From Yamadazyma tenuis (Eukaryota > Ascomycota > Pichiomycetes > Serinales > Debaryomycetaceae): a stretch of DNA of 64,000 bases. The notes beneath the pieces were generated by a model. The model ran no database searches. It was not told the origin of the DNA and was given only the letters and a program-made list of their open reading frames with translations. Below are positions 19,842 through 27,951 of the stretch, piece after piece (position 1 is the first letter of the stretch; every line of letters starts with the position of its first letter). Where the stretch lies: contig NC_089461.1 of the NCBI RefSeq assembly GCF_029203305.1, forward strand, positions 2,480,001 through 2,544,000, in the 5' to 3' direction. The translations under genes and the position numbers were made by a program.

Positions 19842-20040
19842 AGGTAGTTCTTACCTGTACCCCACCAAGCACAAGCAAAAGTTAAATTGTTAACTTCGCT
19901 GTGAAGGGGGTCAAAAGGGACCAGCCCGCAAGGATGCGCAAGCCAAGTAGATCCTTCAAAAAATTTGTGTGCGTGTGGCGTCTACTTCGCGTCTGCATTA
20001 ACCACTTCATTGATCACTGCAGAGGTCAGGGCATATTGGC

Positions 20041-20086
20041 TTGCATTTTGCGTTTTGCGTTTTGCGTCCGCTTGCGTTTTGCATTG
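20041..20086 (+). repeat. 7-bp TTTTGCG-type repeat
   Basis: Several copies of TTTTGCG/TTTTGCA separated by short unrelated bases, in non-coding DNA. A low-complexity tract of unknown role. Confidence 0.75.
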
Positions 20087-20821
20087 ACGGGCACCTCCTT
20101 TGGAACAACCTCTTCAACTAAAAACATGGGTGCTGGTGTTTGTGCGCAACTGTTCGTACTACGCGTACAGGTACGCCTCTAATTCGCACATAAAACCTTA
20201 AAGGTTATCCCGCAGGTGCCCGATTGGATGAACCTTAGATCAGTGCGACATTTGACGGACATTTGGCTCTGCAACATGGGTATGATGTATCCTGCACGCA
20301 ATGGGCCCAGCGAGTATGAGCAAAACAGTTCGTCAATGATATACACTGTTACAGGATGTATAACGTAAGTCATCATATACGGGTGGATTAGATGGTATCA
20401 TAATAATGTAAATGTTCTATCGAAGGGCAAATCAGGCATATGTTATACGAACATAGACTTTTGCTTCCTGAGGCCATTCCAGATTGCACTGACACCATAA
20501 TAAGCTTATTAAATCAACTATTCGAATGCCTGCAAATGGCATGTGCAATATACTAAAGGTTATGGAATGAGTCCGGTTAAAAGGCTCTATGGTATAGGAA
20601 GTAAAAAGTCACTCAAGTAAGCGACACAAGGATTCTCACCTGTTTATAGAAGCAATCTTCAAGTGACAGACTTGCGACATCAGTGAATCATCGCGAGATA
20701 ACCGCGTATGTTCGTGACTACAGCTGCAAAATATCTGTTATGGAGGCGCGATGCCAAACGACATTTATCTTTAAAATAAAATATATGGCGACATTATATA
20801 AGAGATGTGCAACCTTCATGT

Positions 20822-20889
20822 GATTTGCAGTATCATGAGATTTGCAGTAACATGCGATTTGCAGTATCCTGAGATTTGCAATATACTTC
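20822..20889 (+). repeat. 17-bp tandem repeat (GATTTGCAGTATCATGA)
   Basis: Four head-to-tail units of 17 bp; copies 1-3 differ at only 2-3 positions and the fourth is more diverged. There are no spacers, so it is not CRISPR-like. It lies just beyond the BET2 stop codon. Confidence 0.85.
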
Positions 20890-20958
20890 TGAATGACATG
20901 CTTACATAGATGATCGCTAGACGAACCGGCGATATGAGGCCCCTTAACTTCTCGATAA

Positions 20959-21933
20959 TCATTCACGTCCAGCATACGGCCACTTCTGAATCTTTTGAGT
21001 AGCTGAGTAAGGCATGCAGTATACCGGGTCAATGGCCTCGAGATCATATAGTTCATGGTCGGCAAGACTTAGTCCCATTATGGCAAAACAAGTATGGTAA
21101 ATATCGGTCTGGTTGTCTTTACGGTCACTAAACCCTCCTATTTCCTCGTCCTGACATCCCAAAATGAAATCACCCAAACGTGCCAAGTCCACCCAGTTCT
21201 GGTGGCCCAAGATCGTAAGTGGACTCAACACCCACCAGCTGTAGCACGAATCAGGCAACTTTTCAGGCCGTCCATTGAACCCTCCTTCCTTCACCTGCCG
21301 TTCACTCAACCATGTCGCCAACTTGTCGTGCTTCACAAGGTGCAACTTATCCATGATGGCCAACGCCCCCACCACCGTGAACACCTGGGCCGCATGGCTC
21401 TCTGCGCCCGGCTCCATGCCATAAGAACCATCAAAGTTTTCGCACCTGACAAGAAACTGAGATGCTCTTTCCACAACGTCTTCAGTCAACTGACCAAGAA
21501 TCGAGAGCGAGCTGACGGCGTTGTACACAAACCGGGTGTCGACCTCTCCGTATGAGTCGCCTTGAAAGCTCCCATCGGGGAGTTGGAGATCCTTGATGAA
21601 TTTGGTGATTTGGGCTCTTTTGTCGTCAATGGTGTGGAGCGAGTCGTAAATCAAAAGAATCTGTAGTCCCGATAGCGTCGAGAGAATGTGCCCGTCGTGC
21701 TGGGGGTAAGCACCAAACCCGCCGGATTTGGCATCATAACATGAAAGAACGTATTCAATCACCTGGGGTTTGGGTAAGGTGTCGAGAGATTTGAGGCCAA
21801 CAAGAGCCATCACCCCCCAATACATTCCATTCAATCGGAGATGCTCCGAGAGCCAGTACTCAAATGACTGCCTGCTGGTAGCGTCATCGACGTTTTTGAC
21901 GTACTGGATGTGTTTGAGTCTTGCGAGGGTCAT
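20959..21933 (-). CDS. BET2: Geranylgeranyltransferase type II beta subunit
   Basis: Catalytic subunit that, with Bet4 and the Rab escort protein, attaches geranylgeranyl to Ypt/Rab GTPases such as Ypt1 and Sec4. 324 residues from the ATG at 21933 (MTLARLKHIQYVKNV), against 325 in S. cerevisiae. The frame extends upstream only from a GTG codon with a composition unlike protein, so the ATG is preferred. Prenyltransferase alpha-alpha repeats are visible as GGFGAYPQHDGHIL, GSFQGDSYGEVDTRF, GSYGMEPGAESHAA, GGFNGRPEKLPDSCYSWW and GGFSDRKDNQTDIYHTCF. The zinc ligands Asp and Cys lie in PDSCYSWW and His in DIYHTCF. Confidence 0.95.
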   Translation of the reverse strand: MTLARLKHIQYVKNVDDATSRQSFEYWLSEHLRLNGMYWGVMALVGLKSLDTLPKPQVIEYVLSCYDAKSGGFGAYPQHDGHILSTLSGLQILLIYDSLHTIDDKRAQITKFIKDLQLPDGSFQGDSYGEVDTRFVYNAVSSLSILGQLTEDVVERASQFLVRCENFDGSYGMEPGAESHAAQVFTVVGALAIMDKLHLVKHDKLATWLSERQVKEGGFNGRPEKLPDSCYSWWVLSPLTILGHQNWVDLARLGDFILGCQDEEIGGFSDRKDNQTDIYHTCFAIMGLSLADHELYDLEAIDPVYCMPYSATQKIQKWPYAGRE

Positions 21934-22294
21934 GGAGTGAAGATGCGAAATGAGTGAAGGCGCGGAAAAGGCCCGCGCCGGTTCCGTCGCACCAGCGGGA
22001 GACCCTTGCGGCGACGTCTCGACCCACGCCGACCCACCACCACCCACCGGGCCTCAGGTCAACTGCCATTGATACCCACACCTCCCCCACCACCACTATC
22101 CGCCCGCCACTATTACTGCCACCACCACTGACACCATCCCACCCCACTACCATATGGTGTGAGGTCACCAAGTTATTGACCAAAGTCACGTGAGATTGAA
22201 TGATCTTTCGCCGGCGCTCTGAAAAAATATGGGGCACTATTTAAATGTTAAAAGATCCTTTGCCACAAATTTCCTTATCATACCCCCACTGATA
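21934..22294. promoter_or_regulatory. BET2/PRX1 divergent intergenic region
   Basis: 361 bp, GC-rich, with a strongly strand-biased C/A tract (many CCACC and CACCC units, about 22030-22150). CACGTG at 22187-22192 is an E-box of the Cbf1/Pho4 type, about 100 bp before the PRX1 ATG. No RNA gene seen. Confidence 0.6.
22187..22192. promoter_or_regulatory. E-box CACGTG
   Basis: Palindromic CACGTG in the BET2/PRX1 spacer; bHLH proteins such as Cbf1 or Pho4 bind this hexamer. Functional use here is inferred from position only. Confidence 0.4.
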
Positions 22295-22957
22295 ATGGCT
22301 CCTTTACGTTTAGGTTCTACTGCTCCAGATTTCCAAGCCGAAACTTCCAACGGCAAAATCTCTTTCCACGAGTACATTGGTGACTCATGGGCGGTTTTGT
22401 TCTCTCACCCAGATGACTTTACCCCTGTTTGTACCACCGAATTGGGGGCTTTCGCCAAGTTGGAACCCGAATTCACAAAGAGAAACGTCAAGTTGATTGG
22501 TTTGTCTGCCAACGGTACCGAATCTCACAAGGCCTGGATCAAGGATATCGATGAGGTTACTGGTTCCACCTTGTCTTTCCCAATTATTGCTGACCCAGAA
22601 AGAAAGGTCGCCACCTTGTACGACATGCTCGACTTTCAAGATGCTTCCAACGTCGACAACAAGGGATTGCAATTGACCATCAGATCGGTGTTTATCATTG
22701 ACCCTAAGAAGAAGGTGAGATTGATTATTACCTACCCAGCTTCGGTTGGTAGAAACAGTGCCGAAGTGTTGAGAGTTGTCGATGCTTTGCAAACTGGTGA
22801 CAAGCACAGAGTTGCTACTGGTATCAACTGGATTCCAGGTGATGATGCCATTGTGCCTGTGACCATCAGCAACGAAGAGGCCAAGGAATTATTCCCTAAC
22901 TTCAGAATCATCAAGCCTTACTTGCGTTTGACTCCTTTGGACTTGAGTGAAAAGTAG
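22295..22957 (+). CDS. PRX1: 1-Cys peroxiredoxin
   Basis: Reduces hydrogen peroxide and alkyl hydroperoxides with a single peroxidatic Cys. 220 residues from the ATG at 22295 (MAPLRLGSTAPDFQAET). The peroxidatic Cys is in DDFTPVCTTELGAF and there is no other Cys in the protein, which defines the 1-Cys (Prx6-like) type. The C-terminal region (VGRNSAEVLRVVDALQ, NEEAKELFP.F..IKPYLR) matches yeast Prx1. S. cerevisiae Prx1 is mitochondrial. An in-frame ATG at 22229 would add 22 residues without acidic side chains (MGHYLNVKRSFATNFLIIPP...), a possible targeting extension. Start choice is therefore open; the shorter form is preferred by homology. Confidence 0.92.
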   Translation: MAPLRLGSTAPDFQAETSNGKISFHEYIGDSWAVLFSHPDDFTPVCTTELGAFAKLEPEFTKRNVKLIGLSANGTESHKAWIKDIDEVTGSTLSFPIIADPERKVATLYDMLDFQDASNVDNKGLQLTIRSVFIIDPKKKVRLIITYPASVGRNSAEVLRVVDALQTGDKHRVATGINWIPGDDAIVPVTISNEEAKELFPNFRIIKPYLRLTPLDLSEK

Positions 22958-23071
22958 CTTAGTGTAAAATAAATATTGGTGTGAGTTCTAGTAGGTTTGT
23001 GGAGCTTGTAGGTTTTGCGATACCTTTGCAGTCGTTTATCGCGGGTTTTAAAATTAATAGTAAAGCTCTTG

Positions 23072-24016
23072 ATGAATATCCGCTGTGTGCCACGAATTAA
23101 CCACCTCTCGGTACCGGTGAAGCATCACATAGGGTCCTTTCTGATACCAAAACACCACCACCTCACCAAATCCCCGTCTTCATCGTCCCCCGGGTTCAGT
23201 TCCCATGTTCCTTGCCTTGTGTACCCTCCACCCTATAATAGCAAACTCATGTTCAAACAGTCGACCGTGGTGTTAAGCGACAATATTTCCCCTCAGGAGC
23301 AAGAGAAAAAGGCTAACCTTGGAAAGACCATCGAAGAGCTCAAGATTTTGATCCCCAATATGTTGAAGAAATCTCTTCCGAAACAGCTCATATCCCCAGA
23401 TATCCTATTACGTATTTGTCCCACTCATTTCGACGAGTTGAACTACTTCTTGCCCAATATCAAAGGTCATGTGCTGTATTATACCACCTTGAAGACCCTT
23501 CAGCTTGTGCTCACCTCGATCGTTTTGAACCCAAAGGTTAAGTTGCACATCCAGTCCATTAAAGTAATGAGCCCCAGCGAATCAAATATCGAATTTCTAT
23601 GTGTTTTCCCTCACACCACCAAAATCCAGGTTAGGTGGTCGACCTGTAACGAGGGATGCCCACACCTCCTCGAAGGAACGGTTCCAGGGGTGGAGAATTC
23701 TTCAAATATAGTCTCTACTGCCAATGCTAAGCTTGGTTCTCATAGCTGGGCCAAAGTGGATGCTCTGAAATTCCCCAAATTAAATACTGCTCCCGATGAT
23801 TTGAGAGTAAAGTCCATCTCACAAACGATTTCCCATTTGACAGCTGGCTTGGTAGGGTTGCTGAAAGCACAGAACCAGATGGAGAGAGTTATTAGTGGAT
23901 TTTTCATCTTTGAGTTGAACGAAGACCACTCGCAGATTGTGGTGCATACGATTGAAGATGTGGATATCGTGGAGAAGAGCAGCACCGAAGAGGTGGGCGG
24001 GTTGCGTATATGTTAA
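23072..24016 (+). CDS. Unidentified protein, probably mitochondrial
   Basis: 314 residues from the ATG at 23072. I do not recognise the family. The first 60 residues are rich in Arg, Lys, His and Ser and lack acidic residues (MNIRCVPRINHLSVPVKHHI), as in a mitochondrial presequence. The body looks like a folded globular domain: ISPDILLRICPTHFDELN, VLYYTTLKTLQLVLTSIV, EFLCVFPHTTKIQVRWST, and a C-terminal VISGFFIFELNEDHSQIVVH with alternating hydrophobics typical of beta strands. No membrane segment or catalytic motif stands out. The gene lies 114 bp after PRX1 on the same strand and converges on the nitronate monooxygenase gene. Confidence 0.75.
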   Translation: MNIRCVPRINHLSVPVKHHIGSFLIPKHHHLTKSPSSSSPGFSSHVPCLVYPPPYNSKLMFKQSTVVLSDNISPQEQEKKANLGKTIEELKILIPNMLKKSLPKQLISPDILLRICPTHFDELNYFLPNIKGHVLYYTTLKTLQLVLTSIVLNPKVKLHIQSIKVMSPSESNIEFLCVFPHTTKIQVRWSTCNEGCPHLLEGTVPGVENSSNIVSTANAKLGSHSWAKVDALKFPKLNTAPDDLRVKSISQTISHLTAGLVGLLKAQNQMERVISGFFIFELNEDHSQIVVHTIEDVDIVEKSSTEEVGGLRIC

Positions 24017-24053
24017 GTGCTGTTCTCCTGTCGTGTTGTAAATATCTTCTTGT

Positions 24054-24101
24054 CGAGTTGTAATATCTGCATTCTTGGTGAGTTGTAAATATCTGCATTG
24101 C
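24054..24101 (+). repeat. Short direct repeat between convergent genes
   Basis: GAGTTGTAATATCTGCATT and GAGTTGTAAATATCTGCATT occur in tandem about 28 bp apart in the 157-bp spacer between the unidentified gene and NMO. Probably a local duplication in the 3' flank. Confidence 0.7.
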
Positions 24102-24173
24102 GTACTGCTCACGTGTATGTGAATCGCAATCCTAAATACTCTGTACATAGCTAATGACATCTTCTATTACTTT

Positions 24174-25223
24174 TCACAACTGCCTTGTCAAGTTCTTCAT
24201 GATCTCAACCACAGGCAACTCATGCTGCACTAAATCATAGTTCTGTCCTACCAAGTAAAACCCATATTCAGGTCCCTTGGTACCCCTCCATTGCTTATAT
24301 CCGTGGTAGCCATACTGAAATGGAGGAAGCTCAAGCCCTTTACTGTTTTTGATCAACTTCTCGATGAACGGAGTTCGTAAGCATCTAGCACTTCTTCCAC
24401 TCACCAAGTCCGTCATAATAGTGGGATTACTGCTGTTACCAATGAACAGATTATTCAATGACTCGGCTGCTGTCACAAAAGCCGTCCCCAATTGCACTCC
24501 ACTTGCTCCGTTATCCAAATAATACTTGATATCAGAGCTCGACACAATTCCTCCCGCAGGTACCACAAAACAATCGGGATTAAGGGCTTTGACCTTGGAA
24601 AATAAACTCCATGTAGACAAATTCTCGTCCAATTCAAAGTCAATAAAGTTACCTCTATGACCTCCCGCTTCATAACCCTGTAACACAATTCCTTCCACCT
24701 TGGATTTCAACAATTCTTGCACTTCCTTAACTGAGGTTGCGGTTGCAAAAACCGGGATTTTGTGTTGCCGAAACTCCTCAAGTGTGGCAGCAGAAGGCAA
24801 TCCAAAGTGAAACGACACCATTGATGGCTTGTATAACAACAACTTGTCCAAAAACGGGCGAAAGCTGGATTGCTGTTCAAACTGCTTGAACGAGATTCCA
24901 CCATTTTTCAACTTAATTCCTGCTGTGTCGTTATCATAAAGTTTGTACCAGTTTGACACCTGGTGGTCGGTCAAGTTGTTGTTGATATCGTGACTGAAGA
25001 AGTTGATATTTGTATTTGTGGATTGAGTAAGAGCTTGGAATTCAGACATTTCGCTGTCAAGCTTGCTCGAGTTGGAGAGAAATGGACCAAATGCTAGCGA
25101 CCCCAAACCTCCCGACGCTGCCACCGCTGCCGCCATCTTAGGGGTGCTAACACCCGCCATTGGGGCCTGAATAATAGGATATTTCACTGAGAAGGTGCTG
25201 ATGAATTGATGCAGGGATTTCAT
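24174..25223 (-). CDS. Nitronate monooxygenase-type flavoprotein
   Basis: 349 residues, FMN-dependent TIM-barrel enzyme of the nitronate monooxygenase (2-nitropropane dioxygenase) family, which oxidises alkyl nitronates such as propionate 3-nitronate. It shows the N-terminal PIIQAPMAGVSTPKMAAAV, GGLGSLAFG, VEGIVLQGYEAGGHRG (FMN phosphate region), VPAGGIVSSSDIKYYL and GVQLGTAFVTAAES. S. cerevisiae YJR149W is the likely counterpart. The ATG complement at 25221-25223 directly precedes the conserved N-terminus. Confidence 0.88.
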   Translation of the reverse strand: MKSLHQFISTFSVKYPIIQAPMAGVSTPKMAAAVAASGGLGSLAFGPFLSNSSKLDSEMSEFQALTQSTNTNINFFSHDINNNLTDHQVSNWYKLYDNDTAGIKLKNGGISFKQFEQQSSFRPFLDKLLLYKPSMVSFHFGLPSAATLEEFRQHKIPVFATATSVKEVQELLKSKVEGIVLQGYEAGGHRGNFIDFELDENLSTWSLFSKVKALNPDCFVVPAGGIVSSSDIKYYLDNGASGVQLGTAFVTAAESLNNLFIGNSSNPTIMTDLVSGRSARCLRTPFIEKLIKNSKGLELPPFQYGYHGYKQWRGTKGPEYGFYLVGQNYDLVQHELPVVEIMKNLTRQL

Positions 25224-25628
25224 CTAGTGGTAGTGAGTCCCATTTATCCCGGTACAAAAAAGTGTTTGAGCCTGAGACCTTTTCACCGCAGTGGCAATAT
25301 CCACAAACCCGCACAGATATGATGACGCTGGGTGTTGGGGCCATCCATCCGTCCACGGATTTATGTACCTTTTGATGCATGCGACCTGCGACTACTGCCC
25401 AAACACCACCTCTACTACAAACACGTAAATACCATCTACAAGTTCGATCGCGGTATTGGAAACCACTTGTTACCATCACCATAATCCATACACCCACCCA
25501 TCACCTCTGGTGATTCAGATCACTATTTGTTGGTAAAGCCCAAAAAAAAAACACAAAGTGCGTCCACCTCATCGTCCAACCCTAATTGTATAATGTATAT
25601 TGAATTAAACCCCTTTCTAACGCAGTGA
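25224..25628. promoter_or_regulatory. Region between NMO start and CYB5 stop
   Basis: 405 bp serving as NMO promoter (minus strand) and CYB5 3' flank. It contains GCAATATCCACAAAC near 25292 and the ATCCATACACCCA element at 25484-25496, both of which recur upstream of CYB5. No other gene seen. Confidence 0.55.
25482..25496 (+). promoter_or_regulatory. Recurring motif (TAATCCATACACCCA) upstream of NMO
   Basis: Shares ATCCATACACCCA with the copy at 19826 and differs by one base from the copies upstream of CYB5 and XYL2. It lies about 260 bp before the NMO start codon. Confidence 0.5.
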
Positions 25629-26000
25629 TTACTTCACAAACACAAAGTAGGCACCCACGGCAACCACCACGGCCACCGCCGCCAAAACAGGAAGGTTGCT
25701 TCCTCCTTCTTCGAAATCCAACTGTGACTTGATTTCCTTTACCACACCACCTTCCAACTTCCCAATCAATAACCCTTTTAAGATCTCATGAGCGTCGTCG
25801 GAGTGGCCAATGTCATCAAACTCCTCGGTGGCATCCGTTCCTGCCACGTCCAACACCACCTCTTCTCCTCCTGGATGTTCATCAAGAAATGATGAACAAT
25901 CGTATACCAACCCGTTGTAGACCATCCACAAGTCATCGGCACTCTTGTGTTCTGCAACCTCGTCAATAGTGTAGATCTTCAAAACTTCTTCTTCGGACAT
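25629..26000 (-). CDS. CYB5: Cytochrome b5
   Basis: Small tail-anchored ER haemoprotein that donates electrons to fatty-acid desaturases and sterol enzymes. 123 residues from the ATG at 26000 (MSEEEVLKIYTIDEVAEH), close to the 120 in S. cerevisiae. Haem ligands are His in FLDEHPGGEEVVLDVAG and His in DDIGHSDDAHEIL. The C-terminal hydrophobic anchor is LPVLAAVAVVVAVGAYFVFV. The frame stays open further upstream through non-conserved sequence, which I treat as leader. Confidence 0.95.
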   Translation of the reverse strand: MSEEEVLKIYTIDEVAEHKSADDLWMVYNGLVYDCSSFLDEHPGGEEVVLDVAGTDATEEFDDIGHSDDAHEILKGLLIGKLEGGVVKEIKSQLDFEEGGSNLPVLAAVAVVVAVGAYFVFVK

Positions 26001-26414
26001 GCTGTGATACGTATAACTTAGATAGTTGGATGTTTTTTTTGTGCCTGTTGAAGATCGAAAGATATTCTTATAGGAACATGTGAAGTTACTTCCAATCAAT
26101 TTGGTTTTAAATATAATCAGTCGTGGCGCGACCACCAGTGAGGAAATCATAGCTCGATCAGGAAAACGAACCATCCACCAGGTTGCCAGTCCGGGTGCAA
26201 TATCCACAAACAGTTGGTATTACATGATTACTTACTTTACAACCACCAACCACTGTCAAATCATACCAATAGTAAAAGCCATTCTGACCCATACACCCAC
26301 CATTCATGTTTCTGCCATTTTCAGGTTCTTCCCGTTCTCAGGTTCCTCCCATTCACATGTTGCGATAAATGGGGTTGAGCTTCTGATAATATTTGCATTT
26401 ACACTACTACTCTC
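26001..26414. promoter_or_regulatory. CYB5 promoter region
   Basis: 414 bp between the CYB5 start and the NOP15 stop, both on the minus strand. It shares GCAATATCCACAAAC (near 26198) and CTGACCCATACACCCA (26284-26299) with neighbouring promoters, plus GGTTCTTCCCGTTCTCAGGTTCCTCCC-like local repeats. No gene seen. Confidence 0.55.
26284..26299 (+). promoter_or_regulatory. Recurring motif CTGACCCATACACCCA upstream of CYB5
   Basis: Identical over 16 bp to the complement of the element at 40564-40579 before XYL2. It contains ACCCATACA, the core of the budding-yeast Rap1 consensus. It lies about 285 bp before the CYB5 ATG. Confidence 0.55.
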
Positions 26415-27113
26415 CTAATCTAAGTAACCCAAATCAATGCCCTTTTGTTGCAACCCCGACTTTCTCTTTTGTTGGTTGGACTCAAATTTCTTACTTAACT
26501 TATCCCAATGTTGCTGGCTTTTGGGCTTGTCGTTACGATGCTTGCTAACACTTCTCCAAGGAATGATCTTAAACTTGGACTGGCTGAACATCAAATCACT
26601 GGGGTTGTCCACCACATAACATTTGATCAAGTGGCCATATAAAAGATAATTATTCATGGCTTCACTGGCAACCTTGGCTACTTGGACGCTGGTGAACTCA
26701 ATAAACCCATAATGCTTGGACTTTCCGGTTTTCTTGTTTCTGGATAACTTCACTCTGGTTATTTCTCCAAACTGCTTGAAGTATTTTTCCATTTCTGCCT
26801 CGTAGAACCCGTCAGGGATTCTGCCCAAGTATATGACTCCCTTCTTACCCTTGCTCTTGCTGGTGTCTATTATTCTGGCGGGCTTTATTATAACATGCTT
26901 GCGGTTGTCTTCCAATCCTTTTATTTGGTCTTGCTCGTCTTCTGAGTCAGATTCGCTGTCTTCACTTAATTCAACATCACTTTCGGCGTTGATGTCGCTC
27001 TCGGAGCTAGAGCTTGAGGCCACCTCTATCTCATCTTTGTTGGCTGACAATTCTTCGATCTCTGTCCTTTTGACGGGCTTGACCTGGTACTTGCTACCAG
27101 CTTTCTGAGCCAT
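26415..27113 (-). CDS. NOP15: Nop15, 60S ribosome-biogenesis RRM protein
   Basis: Nucleolar pre-60S factor that binds ITS2 and is needed for 27S pre-rRNA processing. 232 residues (220 in S. cerevisiae). An acidic, Ser-rich N-terminus precedes one RRM at about residues 92-172. RNP2 is GVIYLGRIP and RNP1 is KHYGFIEFTS. After the RRM come NNYLLYGHLIKCYVVD and a basic tail (SKKFESNQQKRKSGLQQKGI) typical of Nop15/NIFK. The gene has only 93 bp before the next stop codon as promoter space. Confidence 0.92.
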   Translation of the reverse strand: MAQKAGSKYQVKPVKRTEIEELSANKDEIEVASSSSSESDINAESDVELSEDSESDSEDEQDQIKGLEDNRKHVIIKPARIIDTSKSKGKKGVIYLGRIPDGFYEAEMEKYFKQFGEITRVKLSRNKKTGKSKHYGFIEFTSVQVAKVASEAMNNYLLYGHLIKCYVVDNPSDLMFSQSKFKIIPWRSVSKHRNDKPKSQQHWDKLSKKFESNQQKRKSGLQQKGIDLGYLD

Positions 27114-27206
27114 CTTGAATATTTTTCATCTCATCTCGCACTCAGACTTTTGTACAATTTCGCAGGCGTGTGCAGGACGACAAGCCTGCTGCTAAGGTCT
27201 TATAAC

Positions 27207-27827
27207 TTACACATGTCCAAGTAACTGGCGAACTAGATCGAACGTCCGCTTGGCGGGGAGACCCACCACGTTGAAGTAATCGCCTTTAAGTGACAGGAAA
27301 AGAACGTTTCCCGCTTCCTGGAACTTAAATCCTCCAGCCACCTCCAACCCTTCTTCACTTTCGATGTATGCCTCAATCACTTCTTGAGGAGTGCTCGAAT
27401 CGAAGTTCAAGGTCGTACAAACCTCATCTCCAGCGACATGGATGTCTTTTCCGTGCACAATTGCCACATGTACTGATGAAATCACATTGATCGCATTGTG
27501 GAGCCGGTAGCTATTTAACATTTGACGTTGAACCACCTTCGTCTGGGGTTTTTCGAGGATCTGGCCATTACAGTCAACTATGGTATCACAGCAGATGACG
27601 ATTGTAGGAGACTCAAACGTGTTGGCGTCCAAGATAGAAAGTAGTTTGTGATGAGAGGTCTGTTGGACATACTGTTTAGGAGACATGGATTTCGGGAGAT
27701 TTTCCTCAAAATCGGGCTTCACCACTGTCACCTTTGTAATCTTGAGAACCTCTTGGAGAATCGAGAGTCTCCGGGCACTCGAACTGCCCAATACTATCAG
27801 ATAATTGCTTAGGTCTAATACGCTCAT
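27207..27827 (-). CDS. Maf/HAM1-like nucleotide pyrophosphatase
   Basis: 206 residues of the Maf family, which hydrolyses non-canonical or modified nucleoside triphosphates (house-cleaning); S. cerevisiae YOR111W is the likely ortholog. The first motif is IVLGSSSARRLSIL. The family aspartate lies in IVICCDTIVDCNGQILEKP, and VEIAGGFKFQE-type and GDYFNVVGLPA motifs complete the signature (here EVAGGFKFQEAG and GDYFNVVGLP). It is an independent minus-strand gene downstream of the GRDP gene. Confidence 0.87.
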   Translation of the reverse strand: MSVLDLSNYLIVLGSSSARRLSILQEVLKITKVTVVKPDFEENLPKSMSPKQYVQQTSHHKLLSILDANTFESPTIVICCDTIVDCNGQILEKPQTKVVQRQMLNSYRLHNAINVISSVHVAIVHGKDIHVAGDEVCTTLNFDSSTPQEVIEAYIESEEGLEVAGGFKFQEAGNVLFLSLKGDYFNVVGLPAKRTFDLVRQLLGHV

Positions 27828-27951
27828 GGATTGTGCAACTGCGAAATTTAGTGAGAATATTCAGTACATTGATCATTTCTATATTGTTTTAATATATTCT
27901 CCCACAGCCAGCATGGAAGCCGTTTCAGAAATACAGGTATATCCGATGGAC

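Larger units (their letters stand above)
19091..20958. other. Gene-poor region between the SANT gene and BET2
   Basis: 1868 bp. No convincing gene on either strand; the longest open stretches have poor coding character. It holds a (TTTTGCG)-type run at 20041-20086, a 17-bp tandem repeat at 20822-20889 and one copy of a recurring promoter-type motif at 19826-19841. No tRNA, LTR ends or snRNA signature could be identified by eye. Confidence 0.55.

Noticed and set aside
19901..20182. 93-codon plus-strand frame in the gene-poor region
   Set aside because: Repetitive Cys/Arg/Leu-rich composition created by the TTTTGCG run; starts at a non-ATG codon; no family resemblance.
19440..20400. Possible solo LTR
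   Set aside because: No clear TG...CA termini with target-site duplication could be found by eye.
20822..20889. Possible CRISPR-like array
   Set aside because: Units are directly adjacent without unique spacers, and the organism is a yeast.
21934..22047. N-terminal extension of BET2
   Set aside because: Begins at a GTG codon, is Gly/Ser/Pro-rich and unlike Bet2; the ATG at 21933 gives the usual length.
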